From Solirubrobacteraceae bacterium (GTDB lineage: Bacteria > Actinomycetota > Thermoleophilia > Solirubrobacterales > Solirubrobacteraceae): DNA of 64,000 bases. Below, piece by piece: positions 26,437-34,369 of this stretch. A model generated the notes under the pieces. That model was not told the DNA's origin and searched no databases. It saw only the letters and a list, made by a program, of their open reading frames with translations. Numbering within the stretch: the stretch's first letter is position 1; the number at the start of each line of letters is the position of its first letter. The stretch spans positions 31,689 to 95,688 of the forward strand of contig JAEMQS010000008.1 in assembly GCA_016463765.1 (NCBI GenBank), written 5' to 3'. A program made the position numbers and the translations under genes.

Positions 26437-27779
26437 GACGCCGCCAGGGTCGAGGAGTGCATGTCGAGGAACGCGTCGATGACGTCGATCGTCCGGTCGA
26501 TGTCCGCGTCCGTGTGCGCCGCGGAGACGAACCCGCGCAGGGTGCCCGCACGCCGCTGCATGAAGATCGCGTGGTCGCGCAGGTGGTGGCGGAAGGCGAG
26601 GTTCAGCTCCTCCGTCCCGTGTTCGAGCGACGCCGCGAGGTCGCGCACGTCACGCACCTTGCGGGTGTGGAAGTAGAGGTTCCACGCCGCGCCGTGGTGC
26701 TGGACGACGGCGTTCAGGCCGCGCGCGGCGATGGCCGCGTTCACCCCGACGGCCAGCCGGTCGCACGTGCGCACCGCGCGGGCCATCGCGTCGGTCGTCT
26801 CGAGCTCGTCGAGGACCGCGCTCGCGGCGGCCACGCCGAGCGGACCGCCGTTGAACGTGCCGCTGAAGAACACGTCGCCCGCGGGCGCGAGCTGGTCCAT
26901 GAGCTCGGCCTTGCCGGCGAGCAGCGCGAACGTGTGGCCGTTGGCGATCGCCTTGCCGTACGCCGCGAGGTCCGGGACCACGCCCGACGGCACCGCCGCG
27001 CCTCCGACCCGCGAGCGAAAGCCGCAGATCACCTCGTCGAAGACGAGGACCGCGCCGTGGGCGTCGCACAGCTCGCGCGCCGCGCGCAGGTACTCGGGGT
27101 CGACGGTGATGCAGCCGCTTGAGTACAGCGCCGGCTCGACGAACAGCGCCGCGATCTCGTCGCCGTCCTCGGCGAAGCGCGCGCGCAGGGAGTCGATGTC
27201 GTTCGCGCTGACCGCGAGGATCGCCGCCGTGACCTCGGGCAGGACGCCCGACGAGTTCGGTACGGTCGGGGGCGTATGGGTCGGCGCGATGTCGCCGCTC
27301 GGCGGCACGGTGCTCGCGCCCAGGTCGGAGTGCCAGCCCTGGTAGCCGCCCTCGACCTTCACGATCTTGCGCCGGCCCGTCGCGGCCCGCGCGAGGCGCA
27401 CGGCGTGGTAGAGCGGGTCGCTGCCGCCGCCCCCGCAGAAGCCGATCCGGTCGGCCTCGGGCAGGAGGTCGACGAGCCGCTCGGCGAGTGCCGCCTCGTG
27501 GATCTGCGCGCAGCCGACGAACGTCTGCCCGTCGGCCATCGCCTTCGCCACCGCGCCGTCGACGCCGGGGTGCGAGTAGCCGAGGATCGCGGTGCCGTAG
27601 CCGCCGTGGTAGTCGAGGTACTCGGTGCCGTCGACGTCCTCGATGTGCTGGCCGCGGCCACGCACGAACACGAGGGGGTACGGGTCCTCCCAGCGGCCCG
27701 CGCCGGTCACGCCGGAGGGCAGGAGACCCCGCCGGTAGGGCAGCATCTCCTCCGAGCGGGTGGTGTCCACGATGGTCAT
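26433..27779 (-). CDS. Class III aminotransferase (GSA-aminomutase-like), module 1
   Basis: A 448-residue PLP enzyme. The PLP-aspartate motif is VLVFDEVICGFR, and the Schiff-base lysine is in LAAYGKAIANGHTFALLAG. YLDYHGGYGTAILGYSHPGV and FFSGTFNGGPLGVAAA are typical of glutamate-1-semialdehyde aminomutase relatives. It is unlikely to serve heme synthesis because it lies in a catabolic operon, between the dimethylformamidase-like and hyuA genes with four-base overlaps. A likely job is removing or moving the amino group of a beta- or gamma-amino acid released by ring opening. A paralogue with the same neighbours is at 40702-42099. Confidence 0.82.
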   Translation of the reverse strand: MTIVDTTRSEEMLPYRRGLLPSGVTGAGRWEDPYPLVFVRGRGQHIEDVDGTEYLDYHGGYGTAILGYSHPGVDGAVAKAMADGQTFVGCAQIHEAALAERLVDLLPEADRIGFCGGGGSDPLYHAVRLARAATGRRKIVKVEGGYQGWHSDLGASTVPPSGDIAPTHTPPTVPNSSGVLPEVTAAILAVSANDIDSLRARFAEDGDEIAALFVEPALYSSGCITVDPEYLRAARELCDAHGAVLVFDEVICGFRSRVGGAAVPSGVVPDLAAYGKAIANGHTFALLAGKAELMDQLAPAGDVFFSGTFNGGPLGVAAASAVLDELETTDAMARAVRTCDRLAVGVNAAIAARGLNAVVQHHGAAWNLYFHTRKVRDVRDLAASLEHGTEELNLAFRHHLRDHAIFMQRRAGTLRGFVSAAHTDADIDRTIDVIDAFLDMHSSTLAAS

Positions 27780-29974
27780 GACGCCTCCTGGAGGGCGGGG
27801 TCTTCGTCGAGCTCGAGAGGCGCCGGGTCGAGGAACCGGCGCAGGACGTTCAGGGACATCCGCGCGACGTTGTTGTCGTAGCGCTCGTACGCCATCGCGG
27901 CGGTCCAGCCGATCGAGCCGACGCTGAACACCGCGCCGCCCTTCGCGGTCGGCATGAGCGTGATGTCGGCGCGCACGTCGTCGCACGTGGTGCCGCCGAG
28001 GCGCAGGTGCGTGACGGGCACGTCCTCGCACACGAGCAGCACGAAGTCGCTGTGCCCGCCCTGCGACGTGGCGAGCACGAGGGCGTCCGGCGGGCTGCCG
28101 TAGCGCGGGTCCCACCGGTCGATCTCGTCCGACGCCGCGCCGCCCATGGAGAACCCGAAGTCGCCGATGACCTCGTCCTCGCCGATCCCGTCGAAGACGA
28201 ACGCGGCGCGCGGGTCACGCGCGCCCGGTGACTGGTGGTAGCCGGGCGCGTCGGGGTCGAAGCCCTGTGCGGCGAAGCCCACGCCGACGAGCGCGTTGGG
28301 GGACCGCCCACGGTTGCGCCACAGCCCGCCCAACTCGCCCGTCGACGTGTGGTGCATCTCGCCGGCGGCCGACTCCCAGCAGCGGATGCCGCAGACCCCG
28401 CGGCGGATCTCCACGACGTGCTCGCGTTCGGGGTCGATGCTCGTGACCCAGTAGAAGCCGTTGCCTCCGAGGTACATGAGGCGCCCGCCGCCGTCGAGCC
28501 AGGTCTCCAGCGCGTCCATCATCGGTGCGGTCCAGTACTCCGGGTGGCAGCCGGTGATGAGCACGCGGTACGGCGCGAGCAGGTCCGCGCCCTCGGCGTG
28601 CAGGTTGTGGTCGGTGAGCACGTCGGCATCGACGCCCTCACGGTCCAGCCAGTCGGTGACGTAGAGGTCGGCGCTGAACGCGCGCGGGGCGTGCGTCTGC
28701 CAGTTGCGGTGCCAGGGCCGCATGTTCAGGACGGGCCTCCGGAAGCTCGAGAACGCGACGCCGGTGCCGTCCGTGTGCGTGTCGTAGAGCGACGAGCCCA
28801 GCTCGGGATGCTCGCGCAGGAGCAGGTCCCCGCGGTCGGGCAGGATCTCCATCCCCATGACGCCGGGCTCGTGCACGAACGCCCGCTCCTGCATCCGCTC
28901 GTTCGCGTAGGCGCCGTAGGAGACGGTGGGGAAGAGGACTGCGACGTCGGCGGTGGCGGTCCCGGCGGGAGGCAGCACGAAGAACGGCACGATGTCCTCG
29001 AGCTCGCCGGCCCGCAGCCGTGCGCCGTAGACGCCACTCGGCAGGTCGCCCGGAAGGTCGAGCCGGACGGTCGGGGTCCACCCGCAGTCCTCGAGGTCGT
29101 CGTCGTGGAAGTGACAGGCCGCGTAGTGGGCCGGCTCGAGGTCGGGATGGTTCGCCGCGCCGGTGTACGCGTGACCGGTCGCCGGACGGCTCGGGAGGTG
29201 GAAGAACGCGACGGCGGCGTCGGAGTCCGCGGCGCCGAGTTCCCAGGCAGCGAGCGGCGCGGCGGCGTCGAGGGTGTCGGGGGTCCGCGCGTCGGCCCAC
29301 AGCCGGGGCGACTCGAGTTTGCCGTTGAAGACGCCCACGCCCGTGGGCTGTGGGGCGGCGGCGTCGAGCTCGGTGGCCGCGATCAGGACGGAGGTCGCGC
29401 GGACCGGCGCGCCGGCTGCGACGGTCCCCGAGGTGGCGTCCTCGCGCGGGGGCCAGCCAGCGGTCCGCAGCCAGAGCCCGATGGTCCCGGCGGCCGGATC
29501 GTGCGCGGCGACGACATGGGACCAGCGGCGCTCGGCGGGCCCGCGCTCCAGGCGGATCTCCCCGCCCGCGGCCTCGAGGACAAGGGCGCCGTCGGCGTCC
29601 AGCAGCAGGGTGAAGAGGTCGGGGCAGGCCAGCAGCCCCTGCCGGCGGCCGTGGGCGGGGGTGGTCGGCCAGAGCCACAGGTCGACGGTGAACGCGTCGA
29701 GTTCCGTGTCGTCGGGCAGCTCCCCGACGGCGAAGGATCCGCGGGCGACCGTCCGCAGCGTGGCCGGGTACGTGCCCGCGCCCGCCACGGCGACCTCGGT
29801 GCTGCGCGCACCTGGACCGTCAGGGTGCTCGTCGCCGCAGTACAGGCGGACGACATCGACGTCGACGGTCGGCGCGCTCGCGCTGACCATGACGTCGAGG
29901 CCCTCGCCCGGCCGGGCGCTCAGTCGATCGGCGTAGCCGAAGAGTGTTCCACTGGGTGAACGCGTGTTCCGCAC
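27776..29974 (-). CDS. N,N-dimethylformamidase large-subunit-like protein
   Basis: A 732-residue protein with the family's layout: an N-terminal LFGYADRLSARPGEGLDVMVS segment, a LamG/concanavalin-like region (about 75-250), and a C-terminal glutamine-amidotransferase-like domain containing ADLLAPYRVLITGCHPEYWT and RLMYLGGNGFYWVTS. In dimethylformamidase this domain holds a mononuclear iron with Tyr, Tyr and Glu ligands, and the PEYW motif and FYW motif would supply such residues. It hydrolyses an N-alkyl amide bond. No small alpha subunit gene is seen nearby. The start is GTG; it heads a seven-gene operon and overlaps the aminotransferase gene by four bases. The 106 bases upstream show no clear promoter. 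Confidence 0.78.
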   Translation of the reverse strand: MRNTRSPSGTLFGYADRLSARPGEGLDVMVSASAPTVDVDVVRLYCGDEHPDGPGARSTEVAVAGAGTYPATLRTVARGSFAVGELPDDTELDAFTVDLWLWPTTPAHGRRQGLLACPDLFTLLLDADGALVLEAAGGEIRLERGPAERRWSHVVAAHDPAAGTIGLWLRTAGWPPREDATSGTVAAGAPVRATSVLIAATELDAAAPQPTGVGVFNGKLESPRLWADARTPDTLDAAAPLAAWELGAADSDAAVAFFHLPSRPATGHAYTGAANHPDLEPAHYAACHFHDDDLEDCGWTPTVRLDLPGDLPSGVYGARLRAGELEDIVPFFVLPPAGTATADVAVLFPTVSYGAYANERMQERAFVHEPGVMGMEILPDRGDLLLREHPELGSSLYDTHTDGTGVAFSSFRRPVLNMRPWHRNWQTHAPRAFSADLYVTDWLDREGVDADVLTDHNLHAEGADLLAPYRVLITGCHPEYWTAPMMDALETWLDGGGRLMYLGGNGFYWVTSIDPEREHVVEIRRGVCGIRCWESAAGEMHHTSTGELGGLWRNRGRSPNALVGVGFAAQGFDPDAPGYHQSPGARDPRAAFVFDGIGEDEVIGDFGFSMGGAASDEIDRWDPRYGSPPDALVLATSQGGHSDFVLLVCEDVPVTHLRLGGTTCDDVRADITLMPTAKGGAVFSVGSIGWTAAMAYERYDNNVARMSLNVLRRFLDPAPLELDEDPALQEAS

Positions 29975-30080
29975 GAGAGAACAGGCTGATCGGCGGTCGG
30001 GGTTCGCGGTAGCGCCGGGCGGGCCATCTCGTGTCCAAAGCGGTTCGCCACCCGGTCGAGTCGGCCCCGGGCCTTTCCGG

Positions 30081-31424
30081 TCAGCGCAAGGATGGGCGCA
30101 GCCAGCGTCCCGTCCCGACGTCGGCGACGACGTCTCCGTCCTGCGCGACCAGCGTCCCGCGCAGGAACGTCATGGCCACGCCGCCGTGCACCTCGCGGCC
30201 GGCGTACGGGGTCCAGCCCGCCTTGGAGTGCACGTCCTCGTTGCGCAGGGTGCGTCTGGCGGCGGGATCGACCAGGACGATGTCGGCGTCGAACCCGGGC
30301 CCCAGCGCGCCCTTGCGGTCCCCGATCCCGAGCGCGGCGGCGGGCCCCGCGCTGTAGACGGCGATCAGGCGTTCCCAGTCGAGCTCGCCGCGATGGACGG
30401 CGTCGAGCAGCAGCGGCATGGTGGTGTCGATGCCCGGGAGGCCGAACGGGCAGTCGTAGATGTCGCCCTCGGCTTTCTGGGCGAGGGTCGAGGGCGCGTG
30501 GTCGCTGGACAGCAGCGCGACCCCGCCGTCGCGCACCGCCGCCCACAGGTCGCGCCCCGCGGGAGCCGGCCGGGCGGGCGGCGTGAACTTCCGTGTCGGT
30601 CCGTGCTCGACGACCTCCGCCTCGTCGAGGAGCAGGTACTGCGGGCAGCTCTCGACGTCGAGCGCCGCACCACGCGCCCGCTCGCGCCGCGCGAGCTCCA
30701 CCACCTCCGGCTGGCTGGCATGGGCGATCGTGACCCGCGCGCCCGTGAGGCGGGCGAGCAGCGCTGTCACGACGACCGCGGTCAGCTCCGCCTCGGACGA
30801 GCGCCACGCCGGCAGCACCCCGAAGTCGTCGCGCAGGGCGGCCCGCAGGCGGCGCTCGGCCCCCGCGGTCATCGACTCGTCCTCGCAGTGGGCGAGCACC
30901 CGGATCCCCGCTTCCGCGGCGGACCGCAGCAGCCGCAGCTGCATGTCGGGGTCGAGCCCCTGGATGCCGTGCGTCGTGCAGGTGAACGCCTTGATGAACG
31001 CGACACCGGCCTCGCGCAGCCGCCCGGCGTCCTCGAGGGTGTCGGGCGCGGCGTGCGCCCCCAGGACGTAGTCGACGACCGAGCGTTCTTCGAGGTGGCC
31101 GGTCTTCTGGCGCAGCTCCTCGGGCGTCCGCACCGGCCACCCGTGGGTGTGCTCGGCGACGCACGTGACCCCCGCGGCGGCCGCGGCGGCGGACCCGTGC
31201 GCGAAGTCCTCGCGCTCGACGGGGCCGGGTTCCATGAAGTGGACGTGCTGGTCGACCATGCCCGGCAGGGCGACGAGGCCGGTCGCGTCGATGGTCCGTG
31301 CCGCGCGGCCGGACGGGGCGTCGCGCAGCTCGCTGATGCGGCCGTCGGTGCCGACGGCGATCGTGCCGTGCCGGCGGCCCGCCGGGGTGACGAGCAGCGC
31401 GCCGGTGATCTCGAGTGCCGTCAT
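30081..31424 (-). CDS. Allantoinase/dihydroorotase-like cyclic amidohydrolase
   Basis: A 447-residue binuclear amidohydrolase: His60 and His62 in MVDQHVHFMEPG, carboxylated Lys145 in FIKAFTCTTHG, the histidine in LAHCEDES, the histidine in TIAHASQPEVVELA, and the aspartate in LSSDHAPSTLAQKAEG. PGIDTTMPLLLDAV resembles allantoinases and class I dihydroorotases. It opens a cyclic ureide different from those of the two dihydropyrimidinase-type enzymes nearby. It overlaps the cytosine-deaminase-like gene by four bases, so deamination and ring opening are produced together: that gene is upstream in the same transcript. Confidence 0.83.
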   Translation of the reverse strand: MTALEITGALLVTPAGRRHGTIAVGTDGRISELRDAPSGRAARTIDATGLVALPGMVDQHVHFMEPGPVEREDFAHGSAAAAAAGVTCVAEHTHGWPVRTPEELRQKTGHLEERSVVDYVLGAHAAPDTLEDAGRLREAGVAFIKAFTCTTHGIQGLDPDMQLRLLRSAAEAGIRVLAHCEDESMTAGAERRLRAALRDDFGVLPAWRSSEAELTAVVVTALLARLTGARVTIAHASQPEVVELARRERARGAALDVESCPQYLLLDEAEVVEHGPTRKFTPPARPAPAGRDLWAAVRDGGVALLSSDHAPSTLAQKAEGDIYDCPFGLPGIDTTMPLLLDAVHRGELDWERLIAVYSAGPAAALGIGDRKGALGPGFDADIVLVDPAARRTLRNEDVHSKAGWTPYAGREVHGGVAMTFLRGTLVAQDGDVVADVGTGRWLRPSLR

Positions 31425-32683
31425 GCCCGCGGGTACCGGGTCCGCTCGACGCGCGCCTCGCAGACCAGGCGGCCGTGGCTGATGACGAACCGCCGCGGTG
31501 GCTGCTCGGCCACCGCCGACCGCACGTCGGCGACCGGCACCACGACGATGTCCGCGCGATCGCCGGGCTCGAGCCCGTATCCGTCGGCCGTGCGCATCGC
31601 CCGCGCGGCGTTCACCGTGACCATGTCCATGACGGTCTCCAACTCGTCGGGCCAGGCGAGCTGGCAGGTGTGCGCCACGAACGAGGCGACCTCGAGCTGG
31701 TCGGCGCGTCCCAGCGGGTAGTAGGGGTCGTCGACGTCGTCCTGCCCGGCGAGGACGTTGACGCCCGCGTCGAGCAGGTCGCCCACGCGCGTCGTGCCGC
31801 GACGGATGGCGCCGCGGTCGTCGCGGCCGTGGAGCAGGAGCGAGATCTGCGGGTTCGTGCACACGGAGATGCCCGCCTCCGCGACCAGGCCGACCACGAG
31901 GCGCGCGTGCGGCTCGTCGTATGCCGCGAGGGCCCCCGCATGCGACACGGTCACGCGGCCCTCCCAGCCCGCCTCGATCGTGCGGTGCGCCAGGTACTCC
32001 AGGCTGCGCTGGGCGGGGTCGTCGCTGTCGTCGCAGAGCATGTGCACGTCGGCGTCGCGACGGCGCGCGAGGTCCAGGCAGAAGTCGACGTGCGCCCGCA
32101 TCCGCTCGTCCGTGGCCTCGCCCGCGGGCAGGCCGCCCACGACGTCCGCCCCGGCCTCCATGGCCTCCTCGAACCGCCGCTCACCGCCGGGGTCGGCGTA
32201 CAGCAGGTCCTGCGGGAAGACGGCGACCTGAACCTCGACCTCGCCTGCCCAGCGCTCGCGCAGCGCCACGAGCGCGCGGGCGCCGGTGGTGCCCGCGACG
32301 GCCTCGACGTCGGCGAAGGCCCGCATGCGCGTCGTGCCGTGGCGCAGCGCCTGCTCGACGACGCCGGACGCGCGGTCGACGATCTCGTCGACCGTGTAGG
32401 TCTCGCGGTGGCGGCGGTTGACCTCCCACATGCCGGCCCAGCCCGGCCACCGCGGCGGGCGCAGGGCGTCGCCGATGCAGGTCTTGTCGAGGTGCTGGTG
32501 GGCGTTGACGAACCCGGGGAGGGCCAGGCCGCCCTCGCCGTCGAGCGTCTGCACCGCATCGATGGCGAGCGCCGGGCCGACCGCGGAGATCGCGCCTGCG
32601 GCCACGGCGATGTCCACGGGGGCGGGATGTGTGCGGCAGCGCACATTGCGGAGCAGGAGGTCGGCGGGCATGGCGCCCATCAT
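31421..32683 (-). CDS. Cytosine-deaminase-like amidohydrolase
   Basis: A 420-residue enzyme close to cytosine deaminase (CodA) and creatinine deiminase types. Marks are FVNAHQHLDKT (first metal ligands), DVHMLCDDSDDP, VTVSHAGALAAYDE, and VLAGQDDVDDPYYPLGRAD, which corresponds to the GHDDVxDPWYPLG region of CodA. It should deaminate a pyrimidine-like or creatinine-like ring, and the next gene would open the product. Three candidate ATGs lie at 32683, 32680 and 32671; the first is kept because AAGGA occurs upstream at 32696-32700, but the one at 32671 gives the usual N-terminus. It diverges from the ABC importer operon across a 301-base gap. Confidence 0.83.
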   Translation of the reverse strand: MMGAMPADLLLRNVRCRTHPAPVDIAVAAGAISAVGPALAIDAVQTLDGEGGLALPGFVNAHQHLDKTCIGDALRPPRWPGWAGMWEVNRRHRETYTVDEIVDRASGVVEQALRHGTTRMRAFADVEAVAGTTGARALVALRERWAGEVEVQVAVFPQDLLYADPGGERRFEEAMEAGADVVGGLPAGEATDERMRAHVDFCLDLARRRDADVHMLCDDSDDPAQRSLEYLAHRTIEAGWEGRVTVSHAGALAAYDEPHARLVVGLVAEAGISVCTNPQISLLLHGRDDRGAIRRGTTRVGDLLDAGVNVLAGQDDVDDPYYPLGRADQLEVASFVAHTCQLAWPDELETVMDMVTVNAARAMRTADGYGLEPGDRADIVVVPVADVRSAVAEQPPRRFVISHGRLVCEARVERTRYPRA

Positions 32684-32723
32684 GCGCGCGCGGGGTCCTT
32701 GCGCGTATCGCCGCGGGGTCGGC

Positions 32724-32773
32724 GAACGACCCGAAAACCCCCGCCGTTCCGTCCAATGACGGAAAGGTCGTTC
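32724..32773. promoter_or_regulatory. Nested palindromes, candidate operator
   Basis: Inner element: TTCCGTC (32747-32753) and GACGGAA (32758-32764) form perfect 7-bp arms around CAAT. Outer element: GAACGACC (32724-32731) and GGTCGTTC (32766-32773) form perfect 8-bp arms around the inner one, off-centre. A dimeric or tetrameric regulator such as the IclR protein of the island could bind here and control both divergent operons. Confidence 0.5.
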
Positions 32774-32927
32774 CGCTCAGTGGACGCCGGGGGCACGTCG
32801 GGGCCAGTTCTTCCTCCCGGCGGAATGTCGGGGTCGCTTCTGGACATCCGGGCGAACTGCCGTGCCGCTCGGCTTGGCCCGGGTGGCGCTATCGGGGCGG
32901 ACCAACTGTCCGGATCATCGAAGTGCA

Positions 32928-32948
32928 CCCCGAACCGGTTCTTCGGGG
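32928..32948 (+). promoter_or_regulatory. Leader hairpin before the ABC importer genes
   Basis: CCCCGAA (32928-32934) and TTCGGGG (32942-32948) pair perfectly around a seven-base loop; GAACCGGTTC (32932-32941) is itself a palindrome. The stem ends 25 bases before the ribosome site, so it may stabilise the 5' end of the message or act as an operator. It does not match a riboswitch I know. Confidence 0.4.
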
Positions 32949-32984
32949 GACCCGGAGCCAACGCACCATCAATGGAAGGACCTC

Positions 32985-34361
32985 GTGGCCGTGGACACCC
33001 ATTTCGGTCAACCGCATTCTCGTCGGACCCTGCTGAAGGTCGCCGGTGCCGGCACTGCCGCGCTCACCCTGCCGACCTTCCTGATCGCCTGCGGTGACGA
33101 CGAGGAGACGGCCAGCAACACCGCAACCAGCGGGAGCGCCGACGCGCTGAAGGTCAGCCCCGGCAGTGACATCCCGAAGAAGACGGTGAAGTTCGGCATG
33201 GCGCCGTTCGCGGACGCCACGTTCTACGTCATCGCCATGGAGCAGGGCTGGTTCGAGGACGTCGGCATCACCATCGCCCCGGCCCCGACCGGCGTGAAGG
33301 TCACGCCGGACAACGTCGTGACGAAGATGGTCACCGGCGAAGCCGACATCGCGACGTTCTACGGCCCGGGCAAGATCGCCACGATGGCCAAGGCGCCCGA
33401 GCTGAAGATGTTCGGATTCAGCGACACCTACGTCGGCACGTACATTCTCGTGTCGCCCGAGGTCGACGTGAAGACCGTGTCCGAGCAGGTCGCCGAGGGC
33501 GTCCCGTTCGACGAGGCCATCAAGACCGCGATGGCGCCGATGAAGGGCCAGCCGGTCGCGTTCAGCAACACCGGCCAGCACCGCGACTTCCTCGACCAGG
33601 CGTTCAAGCTCGGCGGGCTGACCTACGACGATGTCGAGGTCTCGGCCACGACCGACTCGAAGATCCTGCAGCTCGCCAAGGGCGGCAAGACGAACTGGAC
33701 GAGCCCGGAGGGTGCGGCCCAGAACATCGAGCTCCTGAAGGACGGCTGGAAGCCGCTGGTCTCGGTCGACGACATGCTCAAGGGCCTGCCCCCGGGCGAC
33801 CCGCGCAGCGTCGCGGCCGTCGGCCACGAGGGCCCCGCCGCGTCCGACGAGTTCCTGGAGAAGGAGCGCGAGACCTGCCTGCGCTTCCTGTCGGTCATGT
33901 TCCGCACGATCGACGCGATCAAGGCGGACCCGGAGAAGTACCTCCCGGACCAGATCCCGTACCTCGAGAGCGTCAGCGGGACGAAGAGCTCGGTCGCCGA
34001 CCTCCAGCAGATCTACAAGGTCAACGACCCGCTGATCCCGTTCGACGACCAGACGGAGTACTGGACGGACCTCCAGGCGCCGACGTCGTACACGACGATC
34101 TACAACGCGCAGATCAAGAGCGCCCAGGAGGGCGGCGTCCTCCCGAAGGGCAAGGAGTTCACCGCCGACGACGCGATCGTCGGCAAGGACTTCTACGACC
34201 AGCTCGTCGCACTGCGCAAGGCGTACGACGACATGCTGCCCGACGCGGAGGGCCTCAGCGGTGACGCGAAGGCGCTCGCCGACTCGGCCGCCGCCCAGTA
34301 CGAGGCGCGCAACTACCTCGACGCGTACCGCCAGCTCTCGGCAGCCACGAGCGAGGCCTAG
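32985..34361 (+). CDS. ABC transporter substrate-binding lipoprotein, NMT1/THI5-like
   Basis: A 458-residue exported protein. The N-terminus has a twin-arginine motif (SRRTLLK), a hydrophobic stretch and a lipobox LIAC, so it should be Tat-exported and lipid-anchored. The mature part starts with a Ser/Thr/Asp linker and then KTVKFGMAPFADATFYVIAMEQGWFEDVGI, typical of the NMT1/THI5 family that binds pyrimidines, sulfonates, riboflavin or phthalate-like ligands. The GGAAGGA ribosome site is four bases from GTG 32985 and ten from GTG 32991, so either may be used. It begins the importer-hyuA-hyuB-aminotransferase operon and defines what the operon feeds on, but the ligand cannot be named. Confidence 0.85.
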   Translation: MAVDTHFGQPHSRRTLLKVAGAGTAALTLPTFLIACGDDEETASNTATSGSADALKVSPGSDIPKKTVKFGMAPFADATFYVIAMEQGWFEDVGITIAPAPTGVKVTPDNVVTKMVTGEADIATFYGPGKIATMAKAPELKMFGFSDTYVGTYILVSPEVDVKTVSEQVAEGVPFDEAIKTAMAPMKGQPVAFSNTGQHRDFLDQAFKLGGLTYDDVEVSATTDSKILQLAKGGKTNWTSPEGAAQNIELLKDGWKPLVSVDDMLKGLPPGDPRSVAAVGHEGPAASDEFLEKERETCLRFLSVMFRTIDAIKADPEKYLPDQIPYLESVSGTKSSVADLQQIYKVNDPLIPFDDQTEYWTDLQAPTSYTTIYNAQIKSAQEGGVLPKGKEFTADDAIVGKDFYDQLVALRKAYDDMLPDAEGLSGDAKALADSAAAQYEARNYLDAYRQLSAATSEA

Positions 34362-34369
34362 CCGACCTC

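Larger units (their letters stand above)
32684..32984. other. Divergent regulatory region between two island operons
   Basis: This 301-base gap has no convincing gene. It holds a nested palindrome (32724-32773), a leader hairpin (32928-32948) and the ribosome site GGAAGGA (32974-32980) for the importer gene. I cannot point to clear -35/-10 pairs in either direction, which suggests activator-dependent promoters. Confidence 0.6.

Noticed and set aside
26433..27779. Heme biosynthesis hemL
   Set aside because: Sequence resembles glutamate-1-semialdehyde aminomutase, but there are two copies, both in catabolic operons with HyuAB, so a heme role is unlikely.
29950..29985. GTTC/GAAC half-sites around the start of the dimethylformamidase-like gene as an operator
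   Set aside because: The arms are only four to five bases with uneven spacing, within what chance gives in this base composition.
32862..32984. N-terminal extension of the ABC binding protein upstream of GTG 32985
   Set aside because: It has no ribosome site and would place the Tat motif and lipobox about 55 residues inside the protein; GTG 32985 follows a GGAAGGA site.
32684..32984. TPP riboswitch before the NMT1/THI5-like importer
   Set aside because: The family suggests thiamine precursors, but the CUGAGA-type core of a TPP element is missing and only simple hairpins are seen.
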